Assembly: GCA_019914945.1 (NCBI GenBank) | Contig: CM034100.1 | Coordinates: forward strand, 12,659,096-12,723,095 | Direction: 5' to 3' | Source of the DNA: Typha latifolia | Taxonomy: Eukaryota; Streptophyta; Magnoliopsida; Poales; Typhaceae | DNA length: 64,000 nt | In this document: piece after piece, positions 33,696 through 45,005 of the stretch | How positions within the stretch are numbered: the first letter of the stretch is position 1 | Layout of the letters: the number at the start of each line of letters is the position of its first letter | Made by a program: the position numbers and the translations under genes | The notes under the pieces: generated by a model | What the model saw: the letters and a program-made list of their open reading frames with translations, nothing else | Database searches by the model: none | What the model was told of the DNA's origin: nothing

Positions 33696-34788
33696 TGTAT
33701 TAGGTTTTTATTGTTGGCAATTGTGTACAAAATATTCTAAGTGTATTTAAACATGTATATGAGCTTTTATACAAGTCTACAAAGTATTCGTTTTGAAGAA
33801 TTGCAAGATTATTGGAGAAGAGTTTATAAGTTCACATCGCGTTCACACCTCGTTCACAGCGCGTTCTCAAGGCGTTCACACAGACAAAGAGCAGCGTTCA
33901 CAAGCGCGTTCAAACGTTTGTATATGCGTTCGCACAGACGAAAACACCGCGTTCACAAGCGCATTAGAATGTAGGTATATGCGTTCGCACAGACAGAAAC
34001 ACCGTGTTCACAAGCGCATTCAAATGCGGGTACATGCGTTCGCACATACAGAAATATCGCGTTCACAAGCGCGTTCGAATGCAGGTACATGCGTTCGCAT
34101 AGACAATAAGTGTTATTTCTGTGCGTGTTCGAACGCTACCTATGAAAATCAAGCTACTGCGTTCGAATGCACTTGGGCCCGTTCGAACGCACCTGAGATC
34201 AAGTCAGGCCGTTCGAACGTACCCGGGCCGCGTTCAAACGCACTTACGAAGTTTGCAATTTTTGGACTTTCATGAGTTCGGATAAGACTTGGATTTGACT
34301 CTATCTTGGAGATCTTATATAAGTATAGTGATGCCCTAACTCTAGGGTGGTTGGTGAAGCAATTTTGAAGGAGACTTCTTGAGGCTACATCGTTTCTTCA
34401 ACCAATAAGTTCCTTCTCATCTACAAAGCTAAATCTTTCGTCTTAATGGCTATCTAGACGAAAGAACAATCTTGAGAGCTACTGAGGTTGGACATCAATC
34501 ACGAGAAGTAGCCAATCGTGGGTTCTAACGAGCAAGACTGAGATGAACAAAGTCGTTTGGATTGACGGGTTATTTTGTGAGTTAGTCTTGTAACTGCTAC
34601 TATCCTAGTGATTGGTTTTGATCCGAGTTTGGATCCGTGGTTTTTTCCTCTTTGGGTTTTTTCCACGTTAAAATCTTTGCGTTCATCTCTGCTTTCATTT
34701 TTTAATATTTCTTCTAATTTTATTAAAGCAAATGAGTGATATCATTGCCTAGGGTTTAGATACATACGTGTGTCTAGGTGTTTTTTCA
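33696..34788 (+). repeat. 5' LTR of Copia B
   Basis: Homologous to the 3' LTR at 41972-43091. The array of GCGTTC-rich units spans 33838-34250. A TATA box TATATAAG lies at 34316-34323. The end TTCA is followed by the primer-binding site. The divergence between the two LTRs, visible by eye as many substitutions and small indels, indicates an insertion that is not recent. Confidence 0.88.
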
Positions 34789-34790
34789 AT

Positions 34791-34802
34791 TGGTATCAGA
34801 GC
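34791..34802 (+). promoter_or_regulatory. Primer-binding site of Copia B (initiator tRNA-Met)
   Basis: TGGTATCAGAGC, an exact match to the usual plant initiator tRNA-Met primer site, two bases after the LTR end. Confidence 0.92.
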
Positions 34803-34837
34803 AGGTTCTCTCACCTTTTGAGAGAGATCAGATACAC

Positions 34838-36215
34838 ATGGATTTTCATAGAGATGGACAATCGTCTATTAGACCTCATATTCTAGATTGATCAAATTAT
34901 GAATATTGGAAAACTAGGATGAGAGCTTACTTGAAGTCTATAGATGAGAGAGTATGGATTGCCGTAGTGAACGGTTGGAGTGCACCAATGTATATTGTGG
35001 ATGATAAGCTTACTGAAAAATCGATAGAGTCATTGGATAGGGCAGATTATGAAAAAGTTGGATGGAATAGCAAGGTAATAAATGTAATTTCTACTTGTGA
35101 GATAGCAAAAGAAGCTTAGACGATCTTAGAAACTACTCACGAAGGAACCATAGCTGTAAAACTTTCGAAACTTCAGAGGTTGACTACTAGTTTTGAAACT
35201 TTACGTATGGAAGAGAATGAGATATTTGATGAGTTCTATGCAAAGCTGAGTGATATAGTCAACTACAGTTTCAACCTAGAGAAAATTCCTGAAAATAGAA
35301 TTGTTCGTAAGATCCTTAGGTCTCTCCTAGAAAGGTTTAAGGCGAAAGTTACAGCTATTGAGGAAAGTAAGGACATTGATTCTATAAAGGTTGAACAATT
35401 AGTAGGAAATCTACAAACATTTGAGTCTAGCCTTTCAAAACCGAGGAAGTTCAAAGGGATGGCCCTATCCACTGTTTAACAAAATTTAGAGAAGTCAGAT
35501 GATGAATGTGATTTAGATGTTGAGATCTTGGCCATGTTTGTCAAAAAGTTCAATAAATTTTTTCAGAAGCCAAACAAGTTGAATGCTAAAAATCTTGAGA
35601 AAAATAAAGCCTTTGTGAAAAATAAGAATGCTGTGATTTCGATAACTGGGGTGAGCAACAACAATGTGAAACAAAAAAAAAAGAATTATGATAATAAAGT
35701 TCGATGTTTTGAATGTTCTGGTTTTGGACACATCCACAAGAATGCCCTAATCGTCTTAAGAGGAAGGGTAAAGCTATGAAAGTCACTTGGGATGACTTAG
35801 ATGATTTTGATGAAGATTCTGAGAAAGACCAAGAGAACTTTGTAGCTTTCGTCTCCTCTCATTTTAATACTGACTCTGTTATTAATTCTGATAGTATAGA
35901 TGATCGGGATGTGTTATCATGATAAATGTCTCTAAACTGAAGATGAATCAACAATCTGGTAAATCTTTAACGGTGCAAAAGGTAAACTTTAGACATACTC
36001 CTCAACTAAAGGTGACTAAAAAAGGGTTTGTTCCGACATGCTTTCATTATGGCATTTTAGGGCATATACGACCTTATTGCAAATTTTTACAAAAACCTAA
36101 GAGTGCCTTCATTTATGGGTTGAAGACAAATGCCATATGGGTCAAGAAAAGTGACTTGAAATATTATGTTGTACATACTTGTCTTGAAAGCTTTAAATTC
36201 GATTTGTAGTATTTA
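34838..36215 (+). pseudogene. gag and protease start of Copia B, with internal deletion
   Basis: Starts MDFHRDGQSSIRPHILD and hits a stop at once where copy A has DGSN. The UBN2 domain is in 34919-35479 with further stops. The first zinc knuckle is damaged (CFECSGFGHIHKNAL: the last Cys is lost through a 2-nt deletion compared with copy A). At about 35920 the sequence jumps from the acidic linker (DDRDVLS) to MINVSKLKMNQ. Compared with Copia A, about 430 bp containing the coiled coil is missing. The second knuckle reads CFHYGILGHIRPYC, with one Cys replaced by Tyr. Confidence 0.8.
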
Positions 36216-37310
36216 GACAATGGTTGTTCAAGACATATGACAGGCGACAAATCCTTATTTTCTAATCTCGAAGAACATGAAGGGGGAGTTGTGACATTTG
36301 GAGATGGTAATTCATCCAAGATAATAGGTAAAGAAAAGATAAGTACTCCAGGTGTTCCTATTCTTAAAAATATTCTTTATATTAAGGGCTTGAAAGCAAA
36401 TCTACTCAGCATCAGTCAATTTTGTGATAAAAATTATGAGATAAAATTTTCCAAAAATGATTGTACTATTATAGATCATGATGGTAATGTTATATGTTTT
36501 GGATCTAGAATATCTAATAATTGCTATGTTGTTGGAACTTCACATAAATTGAAATGTAACAGTGCCTATTTTGACATTGCAGATCTTTGACATCAACGTC
36601 TTGGACATGTGAATCAGAAAGAATTGCTTAATCTATCCAAACAAGAAGTGGTAAGAGGAATACCTAATATGAAGGAAATGTCAAAAAGAGTGTGCGATTC
36701 GTGTTAAATTGGAAAACAAATTAGGATCTCACATAAGAAAGTAAATGTAGCTACCACTGACCGTATGTTACAATTAGTCCGTATGTACTTAATTGGTCCT
36801 ACTAAAATGGAAAGTTTTGGAGGTAAACGCTATACATTCTTAATGGTCAATGATTACTCCAGATATACTTGGGTTGTCTTTTTACGTGAGAAGTCTGAAA
36901 CCTTTAAAATTTTTAAATCACTATGCTTGAAATTGCAGAATGAAAAATCTTCTACCCTAGTTAGGATTCGTTCTAATTATGGTAGAAAATTTAAAAATGA
37001 AATTCTTTTCATATTTTATGATTCTCTTGGTATTCAGTATGAATTTCCATCTCCTATAACTCCACAACAGAACGGGATTGTGGAGAGAAAGAACCGTGTT
37101 GTGGAGGAAATGGCTAAGGTTATGCTTCACGCTAAAAAGGTTCCTCAAAGGTTTTGGGCTGAGGCGGTCAATACAGCGATAAATATGATAAATCGTGTTT
37201 ATCTAATACTAGGTACAAAAATGACTGCATATAAAATTTGGAAAGGTAAGAAACCTAGCGTTAAATATTTTTGAGTATTTGGTAGTAAACGCTATATCTT
37301 GCATGATTGA
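36216..37310 (+). pseudogene. Protease, GAG-pre-integrase and integrase of Copia B
   Basis: Protease remains: DNGCSRHMTGDKSLFSN (36216 on), with the catalytic DSG changed to DNG. The pre-integrase part reads HQRLGHVNQKELLNLSKQ, just after a stop in place of Trp (36588). The integrase core 36765-37274 reads GGKRYTFLMVNDYSRYTWVV and PQQNGIVERKNR. The first catalytic Asp is Tyr (VRMYLIGP, family HxDLxGP) and the second is Asn (IRSNYGRKF, family RSDxGxEF), while the Glu in NGIVERK remains. The integrase cannot be active. Confidence 0.85.
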
Positions 37311-37739
37311 GAATATTTGATTAAATTTGACACTAGGAGTAGTGAGGGCATCTTCTTAGAGTATTCTAATAATAGTAGAGCCCATAGAGTATTCAATCTT
37401 GGCACTTCTACTATTATGGAATCTGCTAATATTATTATAAATGAATCCACTATTGACAAAACTGAAGCTTCTTCTATTTTTGTTCGTGTAGGTACACATG
37501 ATGAAGACATTGAAAATAAGCTTGATCTAGAAATTAAGAAACAGGACGAGGACAATGTTGAAATGAACAAAGATGACTGCAACATACTAGAACCATCTGC
37601 TAGAGTGAAACTAAATAATCCACTATCACAAATGACCGAAGACTTGAATGAACCAATGAAGACAAAACGACAAATCCAAAGTGAGGTATCATTTACTTGT
37701 TATACATCTTATTTTGAACCTAAAAATTTTCTAGGAATG

Positions 37740-39115
37740 ATGTTTGGTATTTAGTTCCTAGACCTAAGAATGTGAACGTCTGTAGAACAAAATGGATATA
37801 TAAGAATAAAAGTGATGAACATAACAATATATTTGAAATAAAACTAGACTAGTAGCACAGGGATATACTCAGGTTGAGGGTATAGATTTTGATGAGACAT
37901 TTGATCCTGTTGCTAGATTAGAGTCTATTCGTATACTGTTTGTTATTGCTTTTCATTTAAAATTTAAATTATTTTAAATGGATGTTAAAAATACTTTCTT
38001 GAATTGTATCCTGAATGAAGATGTTTATGTGGAACAACCTAAGGGTTTCGAAGATCGTAAATTTCCTTCTCATGTGTTTAAATTGAAAAAGGCCATTTAT
38101 AGGCTAAAACAAGCTTAAAGAGCTTGGTATGAGAAGTTGACCACTTTCTTAATGGATGCGAGGTTCACTCGAGGAGGAGTGGACAAGACATTATTCATTA
38201 GACGTGAGAACAAGAGTTTAGTTGTGGCACAAATATATGTGGATGACATTATCTTCGGGGCAACGAGTCAATCTTTACCTAAGGAGTTTGCAGATCTCAT
38301 GCACAGTCATTTTGAGATGAGCATGATGGGTGAGTTGAAGTTTTTTTTTTGACTTCAAATTACTCAATTGGAGATAAGGATTTTTATCTCTTAAACCAAG
38401 TATGCTAAGGATCTTGTGACCATTCGATTTAGAAAATATAAAACATGCTAGATTTCCTATGCGTACAAGTACCAAACTAGGTAAGAACATTTCAGAAAAA
38501 GTGTTGATTCAGATACTATATAGGAGCATGATTGGTAGTCTTTTGTACTTAACTGCTAGTAGACCAGATATTGTATTTAGCGTCGGTGTGTGTGCTAGGT
38601 TTCAGTCTGAACCTAAGGAGACACATTTATTTGCTGTGAAACGTATCATAAAATATGTCAGTGGTACATTTGATTTAGGTATCTAGTTTACTTCTGACTC
38701 AGGTGTTATCATATCGGGATACACGAATTCTAATTGGGTAGGTTCATGTGATGACAGAAAAAGTACCTCAAATAGATATTTTTATGTTGGAAACAATCTG
38801 GTTGCTTAGCACAGTAAAAAACAAAACTTGATATATTTATTTATTGTGGAGGCTGAGTACATTGCAGCGGAGAGTTGTTGTTCTCAATTATTGTGGATGA
38901 AACAGATGGTCAAGGATTATGGCATTGAACAAGATACTGCGGTGCTTTATTGTGACAACATGAGTGCTATTAATATATCAAAAAATCATGTTCAACACTC
39001 GCGTACAAAATACATTGATATCCGACATCATTTTATACGCGAGTTAGTTGAAGGCAAAATAATAGCAGTAGAATATGTTGAGACGAAGAAACAGTTGTAA
39101 GATTTGTTTAAAAAA
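37740..39115 (+). pseudogene. Reverse transcriptase and RNase H of Copia B
   Basis: RT pieces follow in order: ARxxxARGYTQ-type start at 37850 ([20 protein letters not shown]), [33 protein letters not shown] and AQIYVDDIIFGATSQSLPKE. The catalytic YVDD is intact at about 38236. Stops interrupt at 37976 (in place of the Gln before MDV) and 38116. The RNase H part shows LTASRPDIVFSVGVCARFQS, then EAEYIAAESCCSQLLWMKQM, LYCDNMSAINISKN and HSRTKYIDIRHHFIRELVEG, typical of Copia RNase H. It ends near 39100-39150. Confidence 0.88.
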
Positions 39116-39149
39116 CCTTTGGATATGCAGAAATTTATCTTCGTACTTC

Positions 39150-40254
39150 TTTAGGGATTTGTGCTTTGGACTGATTTTTTCTTACGGGATTTGTGTTTTG
39201 GTTTGCGTGTTTTTATTTCTTTTTGTTTTGATAGGTTTTCTTTTACTCTGATTTTTTTAAGGTTTCAATTTTAGATTTGTCGAGAGTTTCTTTTAAAAAA
39301 AAAATGATGCACTTCTAGATTCAAAAATATATTCTTGACATATAAATATTACTTTTTCTTGATTATGAGTTATTATAGTCAATTTTGTCATCTCGTAGTA
39401 TATTGTGTCATTTCTAATTTATTCACTTTCTCGACTTTCATAATAATTAAATTAAATTTAATGCCCTCATAATGTGTGTATATTCTTGAGTGAGCATGAC
39501 ATCATGAAATATTTTCTTAGATAGCTCACTATTGACCTTGATTTGCACAGTTTGACCTCATACTTAGTCATCAGTAATGTGTTCATAAAAGATTAATGAA
39601 AGAGCTACAATGAGTTAGTGTGAAAGCCATCTTGTTTAGAGTCCAGTTTGACTCAGTACATTGCTTGAAATTTTTTTTTTAAAAGGGTGATATATGTGAA
39701 TATCAATTTGCACATTGTTTGATATGTACTACAAGAAATAGGCTATCTACTCATGTATAAAAGCCATCATTGCATCTATATGGGTTCAGTGCGAGAAAAA
39801 GAAATATACAAGGAAAATTTCTGTCAAGTTCTGGTGAATAAGTCGAAAAGTGTAAAATTATATACTAAGTCGGTTTGACTACTGTGTTGGATCATTGTTT
39901 AAAATAGAAAAGTTTATTTAAGAAGTTTGTTTCATGTTGTCTATGCTCAACTTGCATATGCATATTGTTATGATCAATCGAGATTAATTTTTAATGTGAG
40001 TGATGCATTAGAGTTGATCATAATATGCTCTTGATGATTTGATTGATCTGTGTATGACTTATTTTCTTTGATTGACATATTCTATGTCTTGAATCTATTT
40101 TAAATTTTTAATAGTGCATCTCCAAAAATATTTTTTAGATTTTTTTTACTCATTAAAACAAAAAGGCGTTTGAACGCAAGATTCTTGAGTTCAAACACGG
40201 TGCCTAGCGCGTTCGAACGCGCAGACTGGTGCGTTCGAACGCACTCGGGGGTTC
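39150..40254 (+). other. Copia B post-pol spacer with an LTR-like motif cluster
   Basis: About 1.1 kb without coding potential, T-rich. At 40165-40244 it contains GGCGTTTGAACGC, GCGCGTTCGAACGCGC and GTGCGTTCGAACGCAC, the same palindrome family found in the LTRs. They sit directly upstream of a TATA-like sequence, so this looks like an internal promoter for the following ORF. Confidence 0.55.
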
Positions 40255-40262
40255 TTTAAATA
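40255..40262 (+). promoter_or_regulatory. Candidate TATA element for the extra ORF of Copia B
   Basis: TTTAAATA lies 15 bp after the GCGTTCGAACGC cluster. It is followed after about 30 bp by a CT-rich leader (CTTCCTTCTTTC, GTTCTCTCTCTCCC), as in many plant 5' UTRs. There is no ATG between about 40290 and 40455. Confidence 0.4.
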
Positions 40263-40717
40263 TTGCGTCCGAACCCAAGGATTTTAATCTTCCTTCTTTC
40301 AAACTCTAGAAACCCTTTGTTCTCTCTCTCCCAAATCTTCAAGATCTTCACGTTTAACATCAAATTTTTTACTTCAAACTCTTTTAAAAGCTAGTTCTCC
40401 TCAGGATCTAGAAACTTTCGGCCAAATCTTCAAGTTTTCCTTCACTTTTTGCGAGGTATGATCGTGCATACAATTTCTTATTTTTTATTCAAATTAGCCT
40501 CGTGATCTTGGTTGATTTCATGCGTTTTCGAGTTTTGATCATGTTAGAGTTAATATCTTGATGTTTCTTGAGCGATTGAACGTGACAACTTAGCTTTTTC
40601 TAGTGGAAGATGATTTCACTTAGGGCTTTCATAGTTTCTACGATTTTTTGGCTTTCTTATTACTTTTTGTCTGCTTTGGGCATGTGTTGAATCTTGCACT
40701 TTGTTTCTCTCTCTAGA

Positions 40718-41532
40718 GTGCCTAAAAAAACTACAGTTTCCAAGAAGCCAAGGCCGCCTTCCTCACCATCTTCGGCTCCCAAGTTTTTTTCATGAACTGC
40801 TGCAGGGAGATACAAACATAATTTTGACACGCGACCAATAATTTGTGAAAGACCAGTTGTTATTTCTGATTTTGCCGCCTTGGGGATAGAAAAGATATTT
40901 ACAGAGCGAGGATGGTTGTTAGTGTGTCGGATGGATGGGACAGCATATGTGGAGGTTGTCCGGGAGTTTTTCAGCAATGTCACTGTTTTGGAACGTTGTA
41001 TATGATCCACCGTCCGTGGGGTGTCTATATACTTGGACTCTGAGGTCATCCGTGCTGAATTCCAACTTCCTAATGGCGAGTACCATTATCCCTCTTCTGA
41101 TCCTCTTCCTTCTGTTCATGATTATGCCGGTAATGTGTTAATACAAGGGGAATGTTGGATAGGTAACATGATGCCATATGCGAAAGTGACTTTCATGGCT
41201 CTCATATTACATCTCATTTGTCTCTACAACGTCACTCCAAAGATTGGCATTCTAATATTAGTCAGGATCGGGCCTTCCTCCTTCATGCGATACTATCAGG
41301 GGTTTCTATTGATTGGGCTGCTGTAATCTATGATTTTATTTTGACAGCTGCTAAAAAAGAAGCTCCTTGTGAAGGTTTGTCATTTGGTATTTTCATTACC
41401 AAACTGTGCACGCAGAGTGGGGTGAGAGTGGATGCCATAGAAGCTCCGCTTACGCACCAGAAACCATTGAATTGGATCACTATTAAGAGGAGTCAAGCTC
41501 ATGATCAATCGTCTTCTGGCATTGGACGTTAA
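40718..41532 (+). pseudogene. Extra sense ORF after pol in Copia B (plant transposon protein, PF20167-like)
   Basis: The frame from 40718 reads VPKKTTVSKKPRPPSSPSS, a basic Ser/Pro start. It continues with ERPVVISDFAALGIEKIFTE, RGWLLVCRMDGTAYVEVVRE, FFSNVTVL, then RGVSIYLDSEVIRAEFQLP. After one frameshift it reads LLHAILSGVSIDWAAVIYDF and FGIFITKLCTQSGV. This order matches my memory of the 'putative plant transposon protein' domain found as an additional frame in plant retroelements; a profile search would settle it. Two stops (40792 and about 41006) and one frameshift break it. The start codon is GTG where ATG would be expected. A good 5' splice site (GCGAG|GTATGA, 40456) and a 3' site (TTTCTCTCTCTAG, to 40716) suggest a leader intron. 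Its role is unknown; an envelope-like or structural role has been proposed for such Sirevirus frames. Confidence 0.65.
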
Positions 41533-41958
41533 TCAAACCGCGACAGTTTCTGCGACAGCTCTAACGATGATTCATATCACCCTTAGGGGGAGTTACCACA
41601 GTTCACTGATTGATCATTCATCGTCAGTTTTCTCCTAGTTATTAGTCTTTAGAAATTTGTGTCAAAAAGGGGAGGAGTTAGATCATGTAAGGGGAGTGAG
41701 TTTAGGAGTTTTTGTGGGAGTTTAATGGTTGATAACTTTTGTTTGCTTGAGAATTTGTGAACTTGTGTTTGTTTGAGAACTTGTGTTTGCTTGATAACTT
41801 GTGTTTGAATTATTTTTAATTTCAAGTTATTTTCACTTGATCTTGGATTGGTATTTTTTTATTTGCAGGGATTGAAGTGCTAAATCTTTTAGACTTGTTG
41901 AATGCTCATTTAGGATTCTTTGTAATAATTGTAAACTAGATGTTTTGTCACAAATTGC
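41533..41958 (+). other. 3' untranslated part of Copia B
   Basis: After the extra ORF there is a T/G-rich stretch with the tandem phrase GAACTTGTGTTTGCTTGA repeated three to four times with variation (41740-41810), and CAAATTGCCAAAGGGGGAG just before the LTR, a conserved phrase at the 3' end of many plant Copia elements. Confidence 0.6.
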
Positions 41959-41971
41959 CAAAGGGGGAGAT
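41959..41971 (+). promoter_or_regulatory. Polypurine tract of Copia B
   Basis: AAAGGGGGAGATT ends immediately before the 3' LTR start TGTTAGG at 41972. Position and composition are those of the plus-strand primer for reverse transcription. Confidence 0.85.
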
Positions 41972-43091
41972 TGTTAGGTTTTTATTGTTCGCAATTGTGT
42001 ACAAAATATTATAAGTGTATTTATACATATATATGAGCTTTTATACAAGTATAGAAAGTATCTGTTTTGAAGAATTACAAGATTATTGGAGAAGAGTTTA
42101 TGAGTTCACATTGCGTTCACACTGCGTTCACATTGCGTTCACACCGCGTTCACAAGGCGTTCATATAGACAGAGAGCAGCGTTCACAAGTGCGTTCGAAC
42201 GTAGGTATATGCATTTGCACAGACAGAAACACTACGTTCACAAGCGCGTTCGAACGCAGGTATATGCGTTCGCACAGACAGAAACACTGCGTTCACAAGC
42301 GCGTTTGAACACGGGTACATGTGTTCGCACAGACAGAAATACCACGTTCACAAGCGCATTCGAACGTAGGTACATGCGTTCACACAAACAGTAAATGTTG
42401 TTTCTGCATGTGTTCGAACGCAGCCTAGGCCGTTCGAATGCAACCTATGAAAATCAAGCTGCCGCGTTCGAATGCACTTGAGCCCGTTTGAACGCACCTG
42501 AGATTAAGTCAGGCCGTTCAAATGCACCCGGGCCGCGTTCAAACGCACCTAGGAAGTTTGCAATTTTTGGACTTTTGTGAGTTCGGATAAGACTTGAATT
42601 TGACTTTATCTTATAGATCTTAGATAAGTATAGTGATGCCCTAACTCTAGGGTGGTTAGTGAAGCAATTTTGAAGGAGACTTCTTGAGGCTACATCGTTT
42701 CTTCAACCAACAAGATCCTTCTCATCTACAAAGCTAATTCTTTCGTCTTAAGGGACGAAAGAATAATCTCGAGGCCTACTGAGGTTGGACATCAATCACG
42801 AGAAGTAGTGAATCATAGGTTCTAACAAGCAAAACTAAGAGGAACAAAATCGTTTAGATCGACGGGTTGTTTTGTGAGTCAGTCTTGTAACTGCTACTAT
42901 CCTAGTGATTGGTTTTGATCCGAATTTGGATTTGTATTTGTATTTTTTTCCCATTCGGGTTTTTCTACGTTAAAATCTTTGCGTTCATCTCTGCATTCGT
43001 TTTTTTAATATTTCTTCCAATTTTATTTAAGCAAACAAGTGATATCATTGCCTAGGGTTTAGATACATACGTGTGTCTAGGTGTTTGTTCA
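41972..43091 (+). repeat. 3' LTR of Copia B
   Basis: Starts TGTTAGG and ends GTTTGTTCA. The array 42110-42560 contains about four units of 55 bp of the form GCGTTCGCACAGACAGAAAC + GCGTTCACAAGCGCGTTCGA + ACGCAGGTATAT. The TATA box seen in the other two LTRs is mutated here (TAGATAAG at about 42616), so this copy may be a weaker promoter. Confidence 0.88.
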
Positions 43092-45005
43092 TTTTGTAAC
43101 AATGAGGCATATAATTTAATATCAATTATTAACATGGGAAAGTATGCAATAAAGATAGTATAATATGAATTTATAGAGTTCATTATACTATATTGTATTA
43201 ATTATGTTGGGCCAATTCGAGTCAAATTATTAGAGTTGTAATTAAGCCTAAGCCCGGCCCAGTGGAGTAAATTTCTTTTTATTTCGAGCTACCCATGAAG
43301 GCCTCTTGTTTCCTCGTCTCAATGCAGACTTTGGGTTACCGGCTCAAAGAGAAACTCTTGCTCTCTTGATAACTCATCAAACTAATATTTTTTGTAGCCA
43401 GTAAATGAAGCGAGGTAGTTTATTCGATCCACTCTCTAACATAAAACAAAAGAAGAGGAGAAGGTGAAGGAGTGAAACGGCGTGGGCTACATATATCGAG
43501 ATATATATATATAATACAAAAATAGGTTCCTTGGAAGTTCCTCCCCTTGTGATTCTAACTTGGAAGTTTGATCCGAATCTTGTTTCAAAGTCGTGGGTCT
43601 TGGAGTGTGGCAGGAAGAGAGGAACTTCTCCACTTGCATCTCCCAAAATTAATTACAAATTGATTACCAAATATGATAACTCGTACTCGTATCCATTCAG
43701 TAATAAGTACTAGTGACTTACATTTGCTTGGGATATACTAGTAATAATAAGACTTTCGTCAATTTCGTTGGATTATTGTTGTTTTTCTTTTAAGAATACA
43801 ATACTCATTTTTGTATTACAGTAACGTATATTATACTCTTTTTATTCTTCTTCTCACTAGAATGATTTTTAAATCGAGATTACTTTCTCTTTTTATTATG
43901 TGTTTTAACAATATGTATAACTTTTATCATTTCTACAGTTTTCGCGGTGTTATCTCAAAGTCTTGACTATTCCTTAATTTTAAGTTAACGTTGAAGAGAC
44001 TCAATTGTAAAATTATCACATTTTCTCGTAAGAAACATGGAGTAGTCCTTCAAACTTTACGGTAATTTAGCAAATGAAGCATCAACTTAAAGTTTCTCTT
44101 CTGCAAAAATACCCTCATAATATTTATGTTGCATAATATGATGTAAATCATAGACTTATAAAATAATAGGCTTATCGTCAACTATTTAAAAATTAAAGTA
44201 ATTAGAGATAAGATAGTTTTTCTTACTAGAGTCTTCTATTTTGTACTTAATCTTCAAAGTTAACCAAATTTTTTTCGCAGTCTTTATATGAAAGTAAATA
44301 TATCAAACAAGTGGTTGGTCAGAGATTCAAAAACAGTACAATGACATAAGACTTGAAGACGTTATCCTTGTCCCATTTTGGTTTTATAATTTCTTTCTTC
44401 TATAGTGGACTTGACTTCTCGCTTAAGATCGTAAAGACAAACTGCAATTTTTATTTCTATCAGTTATAGTTGTTTCCATCAAATAGATCGAGTTTGTCAT
44501 ATAATAGCGTGAATGAAAATGTAATATTCAAAATAGTCATTTGAAATTACTAAGTAAAAATTTGTTCAAGAAAATAGTAAAAACTAAATAATACAATAGA
44601 GATGAAAGAAGTCACAATGACTAAGCTCTTGCAACAATCAATCAAAAGTGAATTTATCTATTAAATAAATTTGTTGGCCACTACTTGTGATTACAAATAA
44701 TAAACAAAGCCTCATCAGCAGAGGTAAGATGTTTGAAACAAGGTGCAACTCGCAAAATTGAACTTTGATTTGAACAATAATTGATAGCAGCAGCAAGCAT
44801 TAAGGGTTTTTAGTATATCTCAAAATAATAACACCCATTATCAATTTATAGAAAATAAAAATGAATAGTTCTCTTTTCACACCCTAAACTATCAGTCTTT
44901 TTCACAACGACCACGTGAACTATTTTTTGGTACATAGTGACCCTCTAAACTATTAGAAATACCTCACTTAACCCCTTCTATTAAGGTTTTAATACATATT
45001 TCTAT
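43092..45005. other. AT-rich spacer, no gene seen
   Basis: No family is recognisable in the short frames at 43377-43713. An AT microsatellite interrupts at about 43500. Otherwise it is plain AT-rich intergenic DNA between Copia B and the Gypsy element. Confidence 0.4.

Larger units (their letters stand above)
33696..43091 (+). mobile_element. Copia element B, Sirevirus-like, both LTRs present, inactive
   Basis: A 9.4-kb element with 5' LTR, initiator tRNA-Met primer site, gag, protease, integrase, RT and RNase H in Copia order. After pol there is a 2.9-kb region carrying an extra sense ORF, then a polypurine tract and the 3' LTR. The arrangement (two zinc knuckles, extra ORF 3' of pol, long LTRs) is that of the Sirevirus lineage. 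Gag and pol carry many stops, several of the C-to-T or G-to-A type expected from methylated-cytosine decay. A candidate target duplication TTTGTA is seen at 33694-33699 and 43093-43098, but the left LTR terminus is rearranged (TGTATTAGG instead of TGTTAGG), so this is tentative. Confidence 0.88.

Noticed and set aside
42110..42560. CRISPR-like pattern of regular repeats
   Set aside because: The units are a plain 55-bp minisatellite inside an LTR, with no unique spacers, in a plant nuclear context.
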